From: Nocardioides mangrovi
GTDB taxonomy: Bacteria; Actinomycetota; Actinomycetes; Propionibacteriales; Nocardioidaceae
Direction: 5' to 3'
Length of the DNA stretch: 64,000 bases
Assembly: GCF_020073815.1 (NCBI RefSeq)
Contig: NZ_JAIQZJ010000003.1
Span: forward strand, 390,982-454,981
How positions within the stretch are numbered: position 1 is the stretch's first letter; the number at the start of each line of letters is the position of its first letter. The translations under genes and the position numbers were made by a program. Under the pieces are notes generated by a model. It saw only the letters and a list, made by a program, of their open reading frames with translations, had not been told where the DNA came from and searched no databases. Below, piece after piece: positions 49,430 through 58,054 of the stretch.

Positions 49430-49879
49430 ATGGAGAGAGGTCCGGTCGAAGTCCTGTTCGTGGCGTTCCCAGGAGACGTCGGCCTGGCCGACATGGTGGG
49501 CGTCGTACGACGACCGGTGCAGGCCGGGACGATCCGGCTCATCGACTGCGTCGTGGCCCTGCGCGACGAGAGCGGTGACCTCGCGCTCCTCGACCTCGAG
49601 GAGGGGCTGCCTGCGGAGCTGGCCGGTCTCGACATCGACGAGAACGACCTGCTCAGCGACGCCGACCTCGAGGTCTTCGCGGAGTCGTTGGGCGACGGCC
49701 AGCAGGGCCTCGCCCTCGTCTTCGAGGAGCTGTGGGCCAAGCAGGCCGTCGACGACCTGGAGGCGCTCGGCGCGGAGATCGCCCTCTTCGGCCGGATCGC
49801 GCCCGAGGACGTCGACGCGGCGTTCGCGGCCCAGCTCGATCCCCAGCGCGACGCAGATCCCGACGCAGAGGAGGCCTGA
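49430..49879 (+). CDS. DUF6325 family protein
   Basis: A 149-residue soluble acidic protein: GPVEVLFVAFPGDVGLADMVGVVRRPVQAGTIRLIDCVVALRDESGD, then ALVFEELWAKQAVDDLEALGAEIALFGRI. It matches the DUF6325 family, usually encoded with SHOCT-domain and DUF1269 proteins in Actinobacteria; function unknown. Either ATG at 49430 or GTG at 49421 could be the start; no ribosome site is visible, so a leaderless transcript is possible. Confidence 0.84.
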   Translation: MERGPVEVLFVAFPGDVGLADMVGVVRRPVQAGTIRLIDCVVALRDESGDLALLDLEEGLPAELAGLDIDENDLLSDADLEVFAESLGDGQQGLALVFEELWAKQAVDDLEALGAEIALFGRIAPEDVDAAFAAQLDPQRDADPDAEEA

Positions 49880-49880
49880 C

Positions 49881-50207
49881 ATGATGCGACGGATGGGTCG
49901 TCCAGGCCTGGTGGGCACGATGGCGCGGACCGCGGTCATCGCCGGCACCGCCACCGCGACGTCCAACGCGGTCAACCGCCGGCAGGTGGCGCGCGCCCAG
50001 GAGCGCGCGGAGGCGGAGGCCTACCGCGAGCAGCAGTACGCCGCCCCTCCCGCCGCGGCACCCGCGCCCGCGCCGGTCGCGCCCGCCCCGGCGGCGGCCG
50101 CGGGCGACGACCTGGTCGCCAAGATCGCCCAGCTCGGCGAGCTGCACCAGCAGGGCATCCTCAGCGACGAGGAGTTCGCGGCCGCCAAGCAGAAGCTCCT
50201 CGGTTGA
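49881..50207 (+). CDS. SHOCT-domain protein
   Basis: A 108-residue protein: basic start MMRRMGRPGLVGTMART, a short hydrophobic stretch, a charged helix (RRQVARAQERAEAEAYREQQY), a Pro/Ala linker and a C-terminal SHOCT domain (DLVAKIAQLGELHQQGILSDEEFAAAKQKLL). SHOCT modules promote oligomerisation. It is one base after the DUF6325 stop and overlaps the cardiolipin-synthase-like gene, so the three are one operon. Confidence 0.88.
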   Translation: MMRRMGRPGLVGTMARTAVIAGTATATSNAVNRRQVARAQERAEAEAYREQQYAAPPAAAPAPAPVAPAPAAAAGDDLVAKIAQLGELHQQGILSDEEFAAAKQKLLG

Positions 50208-51703
50208 CGGGCGCTCTCTCCTCGCCCTCGGCCGCGATCGCCGCGATCGTCCTCGCGGTCGAGATCGCGATCATCCTCAGCGCCCTGGTGGTGCTGCCCG
50301 GCGGCCGTCGCCCGCAGACCGCGATGGCGTGGCTGATCCTCATCATCGCCGTACCGCTCTTCGGCTTCGTCGTCTTCCTGCTCTTCGGCCGCACCTCCGT
50401 GGGCCGCAAGCGCCGGGCCCAGCAGGAGGAGGTCAACGCCGCGATCCTGGCCGCCGCCCCGCTCGACGAGCTCGCGGACGCCGACCGGCACGCGGAGCTG
50501 CCGCCCCTGGTGCGCACGATGGCGCACCTCAACCGCAACCTCGGCGTGCTCCCGCTGTCGTTCGGCAACGACGTCGAGCTGATCGACGACTACGAGGGGT
50601 GCGTGGCGGCGATGGCGGCCGAGGTCGCGAGCGCCGAGCACTACGTGCACGTGCAGTTCTACATCTCCGCGTGGGACGAGGTGACCGCGCCGTTCTTCGA
50701 GGAGCTGGTCCGGGCCGTCGCGCGGGGCGTGCAGGTGCGCTTCCTCTTCGACCACATCGGGTCCAAGGGCATCCCCGTCTACCAGGACATGCTGAGCCGG
50801 CTCGAGGGCACCGGCATCCAGTGGGCGCCGATGCTGCCGATCCGGCCCCTCAAGGGCGAGGTACGCCGGCCCGACCTGCGCAACCACCGCAAGATCCTGG
50901 TCGTCGACGGCCGGGTCGCCTTCAGCGGCTCGCAGAACCTCATCGAGGCCTGCTACGACAAGCCGAAGAACCAGAAGCTCGGCCGGGCCTGGGTCGAGCT
51001 GATGGCCCGCGTCGAGGGCCCGGCCGTCCAGGAGCTCAACGTCGTTTTCGCCACCGACTGGTTCACCGAGACCGGCGAGACGCTGCGCGACCTCGTGGCC
51101 GTCCTACCGCCCGCGGCGCAGCCGCGCCCGGGCGACACCGGCGTCGTCCGCGACGTCGGGATCCAGGTGGTGCCGAGCGGACCGGGCTTCGTGACCGAGA
51201 ACAACCTGCGGCTCTTCAACACCATGCTCTACTCCGCCGAGCGCCGGCTCTCGCTGACCAGCCCCTACTTCGTGCCGGACGACTCGCTGCTCTACGCCGT
51301 GACCACGGCGGCCCAGCGCGGGGTCGAGGTGGAGCTCTTCGTCAGCGCGACCGCCGACCAGTTCATGGTCGCCCATGCCCAGCGCTCCTACTACGAGGCA
51401 CTGCTGATCGCGGGGGTGCGGATCTGGCTCTACCCCGAGCCGTTCGTGCTGCACGCCAAGCACTTCTCCGTCGACGACCAGGTCGCCGTCGTCGGGTCGA
51501 GCAACATGGACATGCGGTCCTTCGCCCTCAACTATGAGGTCGTGATGATGATGACCGGCCCGGAGATCGTGGCCCGGCTGCGCGAGGTCCAGGACACCTA
51601 CCGCGCGCTGTCCACCGAGCTCACTCTCGACGCCTGGCGCGAGCGGACGCGCACGCAGCGCTACGTCGACAACCTCATGCGGCTGACCGCGACCCTCCAG
51701 TGA
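50204..51703 (+). CDS. Cardiolipin synthase-like phospholipase D family protein
   Basis: A 499-residue protein with two N-terminal transmembrane helices (about 8-28, 38-58) and two HKD motifs: HRKILVVDGRVAFSGSQN and HAKHFSVDDQVAVVGSSNMDMRSF. Bacterial class I-type cardiolipin synthases with this layout condense phosphatidylglycerol molecules. Start is TTG at 50204 inside the SHOCT stop (TTGA). A role in membrane adaptation to stress fits the operon. Confidence 0.9.
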   Translation: MTGALSSPSAAIAAIVLAVEIAIILSALVVLPGGRRPQTAMAWLILIIAVPLFGFVVFLLFGRTSVGRKRRAQQEEVNAAILAAAPLDELADADRHAELPPLVRTMAHLNRNLGVLPLSFGNDVELIDDYEGCVAAMAAEVASAEHYVHVQFYISAWDEVTAPFFEELVRAVARGVQVRFLFDHIGSKGIPVYQDMLSRLEGTGIQWAPMLPIRPLKGEVRRPDLRNHRKILVVDGRVAFSGSQNLIEACYDKPKNQKLGRAWVELMARVEGPAVQELNVVFATDWFTETGETLRDLVAVLPPAAQPRPGDTGVVRDVGIQVVPSGPGFVTENNLRLFNTMLYSAERRLSLTSPYFVPDDSLLYAVTTAAQRGVEVELFVSATADQFMVAHAQRSYYEALLIAGVRIWLYPEPFVLHAKHFSVDDQVAVVGSSNMDMRSFALNYEVVMMMTGPEIVARLREVQDTYRALSTELTLDAWRERTRTQRYVDNLMRLTATLQ

Positions 51704-52107
51704 GGCGCGGCGTCGCGGCCGCCCTCCTGCTGGCGGTCCTGGTCAACCTGCCCCTGGTGCACAGCACGGTGACCGGAGCCCACGTGGAGCGTCGGGGCGT
51801 CCTGGTCGGGGTGACCCTCGCGATCGACCTCCTGCTCGTGCTCGCCGTCCTGCTCGTGGTCCGGTACGGCGCGAGCCTGCGGCCGGTCGAGATGATTGCG
51901 CTCTCCGACGTCGGCCGCTGCGCGCCCGGCGGTCGGTTCGAGCGGCTGGACGAGGACCGCTGGGAGGTGCGCGGCGAGGTGGTCGAGATCGCCCCCGACC
52001 GGGTCGTGCTCGACACCGGTGGGCGCCGGGTCGTCGTCCACCTCGACGGGCACGCCAACCCCGTCGGCCACCAGCAGCCGGCGCGGGTGGAGGCCCGGCC
52101 CCTCTAG
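51700..52107 (+). CDS. Hypothetical membrane-anchored protein
   Basis: Not recognised. A 135-residue protein with two transmembrane helices (about 3-20 and 32-54) followed by a soluble domain of alternating beta strands (RFERLDEDRWEVRGEVVEIAPDRVVLDTGGRRVVVHL) that could be an OB-like or NfeD-like fold. GTG at 51700 overlaps the synthase stop (GTGA), so it completes the operon DUF6325-SHOCT-cardiolipin synthase. A soluble domain after a membrane hairpin suggests a membrane scaffold, but this is inference. Confidence 0.75.
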   Translation: MRRGVAAALLLAVLVNLPLVHSTVTGAHVERRGVLVGVTLAIDLLLVLAVLLVVRYGASLRPVEMIALSDVGRCAPGGRFERLDEDRWEVRGEVVEIAPDRVVLDTGGRRVVVHLDGHANPVGHQQPARVEARPL

Positions 52108-52247
52108 CGGTGGTCCAGGACCGGGGCGACGGCTGGCTCGGCGGCGGTGCGGCGGGAGAGGCCGGAGACCAGCACGGCGACCATCAGGGTCGGTGCGAGG
52201 AGCACGAAGGCCATCAAGGCCACGATCACGAACGAGTGGATCGACAT
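52104..52247 (-). CDS. Putative small single-span membrane protein (47 residues)
   Basis: A 47-residue reading frame with one transmembrane helix (about 4-29, FVIVALMAFVLLAPTLMV) then GLSRRTAAEPAVAP and a basic end. GGGG lies six bases upstream of the ATG at 52247. Its stop overlaps the stop of the convergent hypothetical gene. I do not recognise it; hydrophobicity and ribosome site make it plausible, length makes it uncertain. Confidence 0.5.
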   Translation of the reverse strand: MSIHSFVIVALMAFVLLAPTLMVAVLVSGLSRRTAAEPAVAPVLDHR

Positions 52248-52270
52248 TGGGCACCCCTGGAAGTCGGAAC

Positions 52271-52303
52271 GGCCGCCACGGGAGATGTCTCCTCGTGGCG
52301 GCC
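52271..52303 (-). terminator. Terminator hairpin downstream of the MMPL gene
   Basis: GGCCGCCACG-GGAGA (52271-52285) pairs with TCTCC-T-CGTGGCGGCC (52288-52303), 15 bp with one bulged T and a very tight loop. It lies 41 bp after the MMPL stop on the minus strand. Confidence 0.65.
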
Positions 52304-52344
52304 GCCCCAAACGTGCTTCCGGAGTGGCGCAGGTAACGATCGCG

Positions 52345-54672
52345 CTACGACCGGGTGCCGGACTCCTCGGCCAGCCCGTCGAGCTCCTCGTCGTACGACC
52401 CGTCACGCAGGTAGGGCCGGTCGAGGTTCTCGCCCTCGACGTCGACGTTCGGCAGCAGGCGGTCCAGCCAGCGCGGCAGCCACCAGGCCTTCTCGCCGAG
52501 CAGGTAGAGCGTCGCCGGGATGAGCACCATCCGGACGATGAAGGCGTCGAACACCACCGCGACGGCGAGCGCGAAGCCCATCGACTTGATGATCGCCTGG
52601 TCCTGCAGCATGAACGCCGCGAACACGGCGGTCATGATCGTGGCGGCCGCGGTGACCACCCGGGCGCTGTTGCGGAACCCGTCGACGACCGCCTCCTTGG
52701 TGGAGTAGCCGTGGACGTGCGCCTCGCGCATCCGGGTGACCAGGAAGACCTGGTAGTCCATCGCGAGCCCGAAGACCAGGCCGATCAGGAAGATCGGCAT
52801 GAAGCTCACGATCGGCTGACCCTCCATCAGCCCGAAGGTGCCCTGCTGGAAGATCGCCACGGTGACGCCGAGGGTGGCGAGCACCGACAGCAGGAAGCCG
52901 AGCGTCGCGGTGAGCGGCACCAGGATCGAGCGGAACACCAGCATCAGCAGCAGGAACGCGAGCCCGATGACGACGGCGAGGTAGATCGGCAGGGCGTCCG
53001 CCAGCCGCTCGGAGACGTCGGTCTGGATCGCGGTCTGCCCGGTCACGCCGATCACCGTGCCGGTGTCGGACTCGATGCCGGCCTGCTCGTCGCGCAGGTC
53101 CTGGAGCAGGTCCTCGGTCGCGGTGTCGTCGGGTCCCGACGACGGGGTCACCAGGATCTGCGCGCCGGTCCCGGCGTCGTTCGTGGCGATCACCTGGGCG
53201 TTGCTGACGTCCTGCTGGCCCTCGGCCCAGTCGGCGACCTGCGCGATCGAGGCCTGCCGGTCCTTCTCCGGTACGTCGGTCGCGTCGACGACGATCATCA
53301 GCGGGGACTCACGACCGGGGCCGAACGCGTCGGTGATGAGGTCGGAGGCCTTGCGCTGCGTGGTGTCGCTGGCGGCGGTGCTGTCGGTCGGGAAGGCCAG
53401 GTGGAGGTCCTTCAGCGGGATCGCCAGGGCGCCGAGGCCGATGATCACGGCGAGCACGAAGGCGATCGGCCGCTTGCCGACCAGGCGCGCCCAGCGGACG
53501 CCGTTGTTGAGCACGTGGCCGTCGGGCTCGCGGTGCGGGGCGTAGCGGCGTACCCGGCCGCCGAAGGCCTTGGACTTGAGCAGCCCGAGGATCGCCGGCA
53601 GCAGGGTGAGCGCGACGAGCACCGCGATCAGCACGGTCGCGGCCGCGGCCAGGCCCATGGCGGTCAGGAACGGGATGCGGACGACGGCCAGCGCGCTCAG
53701 GGCGATGAGCACGGTGAGGCCGGCGAAGACCACGGCCGACCCGGCGGTGCCGACGGCGATGCCGACGGCCTCCTCGCGGTCCTCGGTGTGGTGCAGCTCG
53801 TTGCGGTAGCGGGCCAGGATGAAGAGCGTGTAGTCGATGCCGACCGCGAGGCCGATCATCGAGGCGAGCATCGGGGTGCTGGAGCCGATGTCCATGAAGG
53901 CGGTCATCGCGGTGACGCCGGTGATGCCGAGCGCGACGCCGAACACGGCGGTGAGGATCGGCAGGCCGGCCGCGACGAGCGAGCCGAAGGTGAGCACGAG
54001 GACGACGAGGGCGACCGCGATGCCGATCAGCTCGGAGGAGCCGCCGGCCTCGACGTCGCCGCTGAGGCCCTGGCCGTTGGCCTCGACGGTCAGGCCGGCG
54101 TCGCGGGCCTGGTCCATCGCGGCGGTGAGGTCGTCGATGGTCGACGCCGCGACGTCCGCGGAGGTGTCGACGTCGAACTCGAAGGAGATGGTGCCGACCT
54201 GGCGGTCGGAGGAGAGCGGGCTGAGCGCCTCGGCGTTCGCCTTGGCCTCTCCCGGAGGCGTGCCGCTCTGGCGCGCGGACTCGATCAGCTGCTGGCGCTG
54301 GGCGTCGGCGGCCTGGACCGGGTTGGCGAGCTGCGCGTCCTCGGGCATCTGCGGGAGGGCCTCGAGGTCGGACACGAGGGAGTCGACGGCCTTGGAGTAG
54401 CGCGACTCGTCGAGCGTGTGCCCCTCGGGGGCGGACACGACGACGGTGACGTTGGCGCTGTCGAGCGCGTCGCCGCTGGCCGGGAAGAGCTCCTGCTGGA
54501 GGTCCGCGGCCTTCTCCGACGGGATGCCGGGGATGGAGAACGCGTCGGTCATGGGCTTGGAGAAGCCGGCGGCGATGCCGCCGACCGCGACGAGGAGGAT
54601 GACCCAGCCGGCGATGAAGGCCGGCCACCGCCGGTAGGCGGTCTTGCCGAGTCGGTAGAGCAGGGTGGCCAT
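52345..54672 (-). CDS. MMPL family (RND-type) transporter, copy 1
   Basis: A 775-residue membrane protein with twelve predicted helices in the MMPL arrangement: helix 1, outside domain 1 (about 40-200), helices 2-6 with GIDYTLFILARYRNELHH, helix 7, outside domain 2 (about 400-520) and helices 8-12 with GLAMDYQVFLVTRMREAHVHG. Members export lipids, siderophores or drugs using the proton gradient. The TetR gene 36 bp upstream is on the same strand and probably represses it. Substrate unknown. Confidence 0.92.
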   Translation of the reverse strand: MATLLYRLGKTAYRRWPAFIAGWVILLVAVGGIAAGFSKPMTDAFSIPGIPSEKAADLQQELFPASGDALDSANVTVVVSAPEGHTLDESRYSKAVDSLVSDLEALPQMPEDAQLANPVQAADAQRQQLIESARQSGTPPGEAKANAEALSPLSSDRQVGTISFEFDVDTSADVAASTIDDLTAAMDQARDAGLTVEANGQGLSGDVEAGGSSELIGIAVALVVLVLTFGSLVAAGLPILTAVFGVALGITGVTAMTAFMDIGSSTPMLASMIGLAVGIDYTLFILARYRNELHHTEDREEAVGIAVGTAGSAVVFAGLTVLIALSALAVVRIPFLTAMGLAAAATVLIAVLVALTLLPAILGLLKSKAFGGRVRRYAPHREPDGHVLNNGVRWARLVGKRPIAFVLAVIIGLGALAIPLKDLHLAFPTDSTAASDTTQRKASDLITDAFGPGRESPLMIVVDATDVPEKDRQASIAQVADWAEGQQDVSNAQVIATNDAGTGAQILVTPSSGPDDTATEDLLQDLRDEQAGIESDTGTVIGVTGQTAIQTDVSERLADALPIYLAVVIGLAFLLLMLVFRSILVPLTATLGFLLSVLATLGVTVAIFQQGTFGLMEGQPIVSFMPIFLIGLVFGLAMDYQVFLVTRMREAHVHGYSTKEAVVDGFRNSARVVTAAATIMTAVFAAFMLQDQAIIKSMGFALAVAVVFDAFIVRMVLIPATLYLLGEKAWWLPRWLDRLLPNVDVEGENLDRPYLRDGSYDEELDGLAEESGTRS

Positions 54673-54708
54673 GGGTGTGGGCTTCCTGGCTAGTGGGTGG
54701 CTGTGGGA

Positions 54709-55308
54709 TCAGCTCGTGAAGAGCTGGCGGGTGGTGGCGAGCTGCACCTCGAAGAGCTCGTCCAGGGAGCGGGTCTCGCCCTCCTGGAGCAGCTCGACGA
54801 GCGCGGTGTCGAACAGGGCGAGGAGCAGGCGCAGCAGCAGCCGCGCCCGGGCGCGGTCGAAACCCGCGCCCTCGCGCTCGAGCACGAGCTCGGTGAACTC
54901 CTCGGTGATCCCCTCGAACCGCTCGTGGGCGGCGACGAGGAGGCGGGGGTTGGTCGACATCAGCCGGCGGACCAGCTCGACCTGACCGCGGTCCGGCTGC
55001 TTGACGGCGAGCACGGCCCGCGCCAGCTCGGCCAGGTCCTCGACCAGGTCGCCGTGCGGGCCGCCGGTGTGGAAGGTGGCGAGCACGGCGGGCGGGATCT
55101 CGGGGTGCTCCCCGAGCACGGCGTCGAGCTTGCTCGGGAAGTAGTTGAAGAGGGTCCGGCGGGAGACCTCGGCGGCGCCGGCGAGGTCGTCCATGGTGAA
55201 GCCGTCCAGGCCGTGCTCGTCGGTGAGCCGCTGCGCGCACAGGGTGATCCGCTGGCTGGTCTCCCAGCGCTTCTGCTCCCGCAGCGACGTGGTTGCACTC
55301 TCGGACAT
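54709..55308 (-). CDS. TetR/AcrR family regulator of the MMPL transporter
   Basis: A 199-residue regulator with HTH FTMDDLAGAAEVSRRTLFNYFPSKLDAVLGE (about 40-70) and an AcrR-type ligand domain. Start ATG 55308 is chosen; an upstream in-frame ATG at 55317 would add three residues but lies in an operator half-site region. Two identical dyads TGCACT-N11-AGTGCA (55294-55316 and 55321-55343) cover its promoter and first codons, so it is almost surely autoregulated together with the MMPL gene. Confidence 0.88.
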   Translation of the reverse strand: MSESATTSLREQKRWETSQRITLCAQRLTDEHGLDGFTMDDLAGAAEVSRRTLFNYFPSKLDAVLGEHPEIPPAVLATFHTGGPHGDLVEDLAELARAVLAVKQPDRGQVELVRRLMSTNPRLLVAAHERFEGITEEFTELVLEREGAGFDRARARLLLRLLLALFDTALVELLQEGETRSLDELFEVQLATTRQLFTS

Positions 55309-55343
55309 GAAGTGCATTCTTGCACTATCAATCAAGGAGTGCA
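55294..55343. promoter_or_regulatory. Twin TetR operators TGCACT-N11-AGTGCA
   Basis: Half-sites TGCACT at 55294 and 55321 and AGTGCA at 55311 and 55338 form two identical units TGCACT-N11-AGTGCA separated by four bases. The inner pair also makes a perfect 16-bp palindrome AGTGCA-TTCT-TGCACT. They straddle the TetR start. Confidence 0.65.
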
Positions 55344-55441
55344 AACTTGTGGCGACCGTCACACCGATCCCGGCCCCGCTGATGGCAGCCATCGCGGACC
55401 CGACTTGCCGGTAACCGACGACGAGGGGGAGGGTTCGAGGC

Positions 55442-56818
<1,377 letters not shown>

Positions 56819-56820
56819 CT

Positions 56821-56841
56821 CGGGTCGGACGGGAGGACCCG
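56821..56841 (+). terminator. Small hairpin after malic enzyme
   Basis: CGGGTC (56821-56826) pairs with GACCCG (56836-56841), starting two bases after the malic enzyme stop. No T-run, so a weak or Rho-assisted terminator. Confidence 0.4.
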
Positions 56842-56852
56842 GCCGATGCGGC

Positions 56853-56929
56853 ATTCACCGGTGCACCGGTGAATGCTGCACTTCTCGGCCGATGCAACGC
56901 CTGAGAAGTGACGGGGTCGCCTGAGAAGT
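56853..56929 (+). repeat. Left inverted end of the DUF559 element
   Basis: Palindrome 56853-56874 (perfect; nearly perfect over 32 bp including GC flanks), stem-loop 56879-56910 with arms CACTTCTC and GAGAAGTG and loop GGCCGATGCAACGCCT, then GCCTGAGAAGT at 56919-56929. The stop codon of the DUF559 gene starts at the inner boundary. Confidence 0.75.
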
Positions 56930-57888
56930 CAGGCGGCCCGGGCCTGTCGGAGTGCCCGGCGAACGAGCTCGGCGGTCCGGGTGGGATGGGCGAGGTCGGC
57001 CCAGTCGATCCGGATGCACCGCCAGCCGGTCAGCTCGCAGATGCGCTGCTCGCGCTTCTTCTCCGCGATCACGACGTCGGAGGCGCGTTGCCCGGGCTTG
57101 AGGAGCTTCTCGTACTTCACCTTGCCGTCGAACTCGAGGAAGAGACCGAACTCCGGCCAGGCGAAGTCGACACGATGGATGATGCGTCCTGACTCGTCCT
57201 TGATCGGATACTGCGCCACCGGCGTGGGGAGGCCGGCGTCGAGGATCAGGTGCAGGGTTCGGCTCTCGCCCACCGACTCGACCAGCCCGTTCGCCCGATG
57301 GAGCACGAGGCCGGTCCGGAGGGTGTTCGGCCATCGGTCCATGACGGCGTATCGCTCCAGCAGCTCCTCCTCCGTCGTCATCCCGCAGTGGAGGAAGTGG
57401 TTGACGATCACCAAGCCGGCCTCCGCCGAGGCGACGGTGGTGACCTCCAGCGCCAGCCGGGTGGGCGTGATGACGCGGACCCCGTGTCGGTCGACGACGT
57501 CGTCCTCGGCGAGCTTCCCGCAGTGCTGGTGGACCCCGGCCTCGTGACGACCCGCCCGCCCGTCGGGTCTGGTGACGTGGACGTCCGCGAGGTCGAGCCC
57601 CCAGACCGGCGCGTCGTACTCCGGCAGTCCGGACACGTGGGAGAGCACCACGTCGGTGCACGATCGCTGAACGACGGCTCGCGCCCGCAGCCCGTGCCGT
57701 CCGGCAGCATCGAGCTGGTCGTGGTTCGTCTTGTCGGTGTACGCGCCGGGGCGGATCCGGATCAGGACCCCGGCATCGACCAGCCGTCGGATCGAGCGGT
57801 CGTCGTGACCGTTGGCGAGCAGCGTCTTGCGCAGGTAGACGGGCGCGTTGCGGGGGTCGTCGTCCGGACGCTCGGGCGGGATCATCAT
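56929..57888 (-). CDS. DUF559 (Vsr-like nuclease fold) protein with AbiEi-type winged-helix N-terminus
   Basis: A 319-residue protein. The N-terminus resembles the AbiEi antitoxin winged helix (VYLRKTLLANGHDDRSIRRLVDAGVLIRIRPGAYT, about 15-50). The C-terminus carries a DUF559/PD-(D/E)XK-like core: HRVDFAWPEFGLFLEFDGKVKYEKL, then KKREQRICELTGWRCIRIDWADL, where Asp, Glu, Asp and Lys form a candidate metal site. Relatives are multi-copy in Nocardioides-like genomes. ATG at 57888 follows AGGGA by seven bases. It may be a toxin-antitoxin remnant, or a nuclease that mobilises the palindromes around it. Confidence 0.82.
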   Translation of the reverse strand: MMIPPERPDDDPRNAPVYLRKTLLANGHDDRSIRRLVDAGVLIRIRPGAYTDKTNHDQLDAAGRHGLRARAVVQRSCTDVVLSHVSGLPEYDAPVWGLDLADVHVTRPDGRAGRHEAGVHQHCGKLAEDDVVDRHGVRVITPTRLALEVTTVASAEAGLVIVNHFLHCGMTTEEELLERYAVMDRWPNTLRTGLVLHRANGLVESVGESRTLHLILDAGLPTPVAQYPIKDESGRIIHRVDFAWPEFGLFLEFDGKVKYEKLLKPGQRASDVVIAEKKREQRICELTGWRCIRIDWADLAHPTRTAELVRRALRQARAA

Positions 57889-57977
57889 GAGCAGATCCCT
57901 GCCCCGCCCGTCTGTGGACGACGCAGCTCGTCTGCCGCCTGTGGAGAACCGGGCGGCGGAAGCACGCGGGGCGCCGT

Positions 57978-58054
57978 ACTTCTCAGGCTTCCCTGTCACT
58001 TCTCGGCCGATGCAACGCCTGAGAAGTGCGCGATTCACCGGTGCACCGGTGAAT
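57978..58054 (-). repeat. Right inverted end of the DUF559 element
   Basis: ACTTCTCAGGC at 57978-57988, stem-loop 57997-58028 with the same arms as the left end, and the perfect 22-bp palindrome at 58033-58054. Read inward it mirrors the left end, but the loop keeps the same plus-strand orientation as on the left, that is, it is flipped relative to the mirror. Confidence 0.75.

Larger units (their letters stand above)
56853..58054. mobile_element. DUF559 gene bracketed by mirror-image palindromic ends
   Basis: A 1.2-kb unit with one gene on the minus strand. Each end reads inward as: a perfect 22-bp palindrome (arms ATTCACCGGTG), four bases, a 32-bp stem-loop with arms CACTTCTC/GAGAAGTG, an eight-base AC(G/A)GGG spacer and GCCTGAGAAGT. 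The two ends are inverted copies except that the 16-base loop of the stem-loop is flipped. The right end supplies the stop codon of the MMPL gene. The layout resembles a mobile or REP-like element; no transposase motif is present. Confidence 0.6.
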
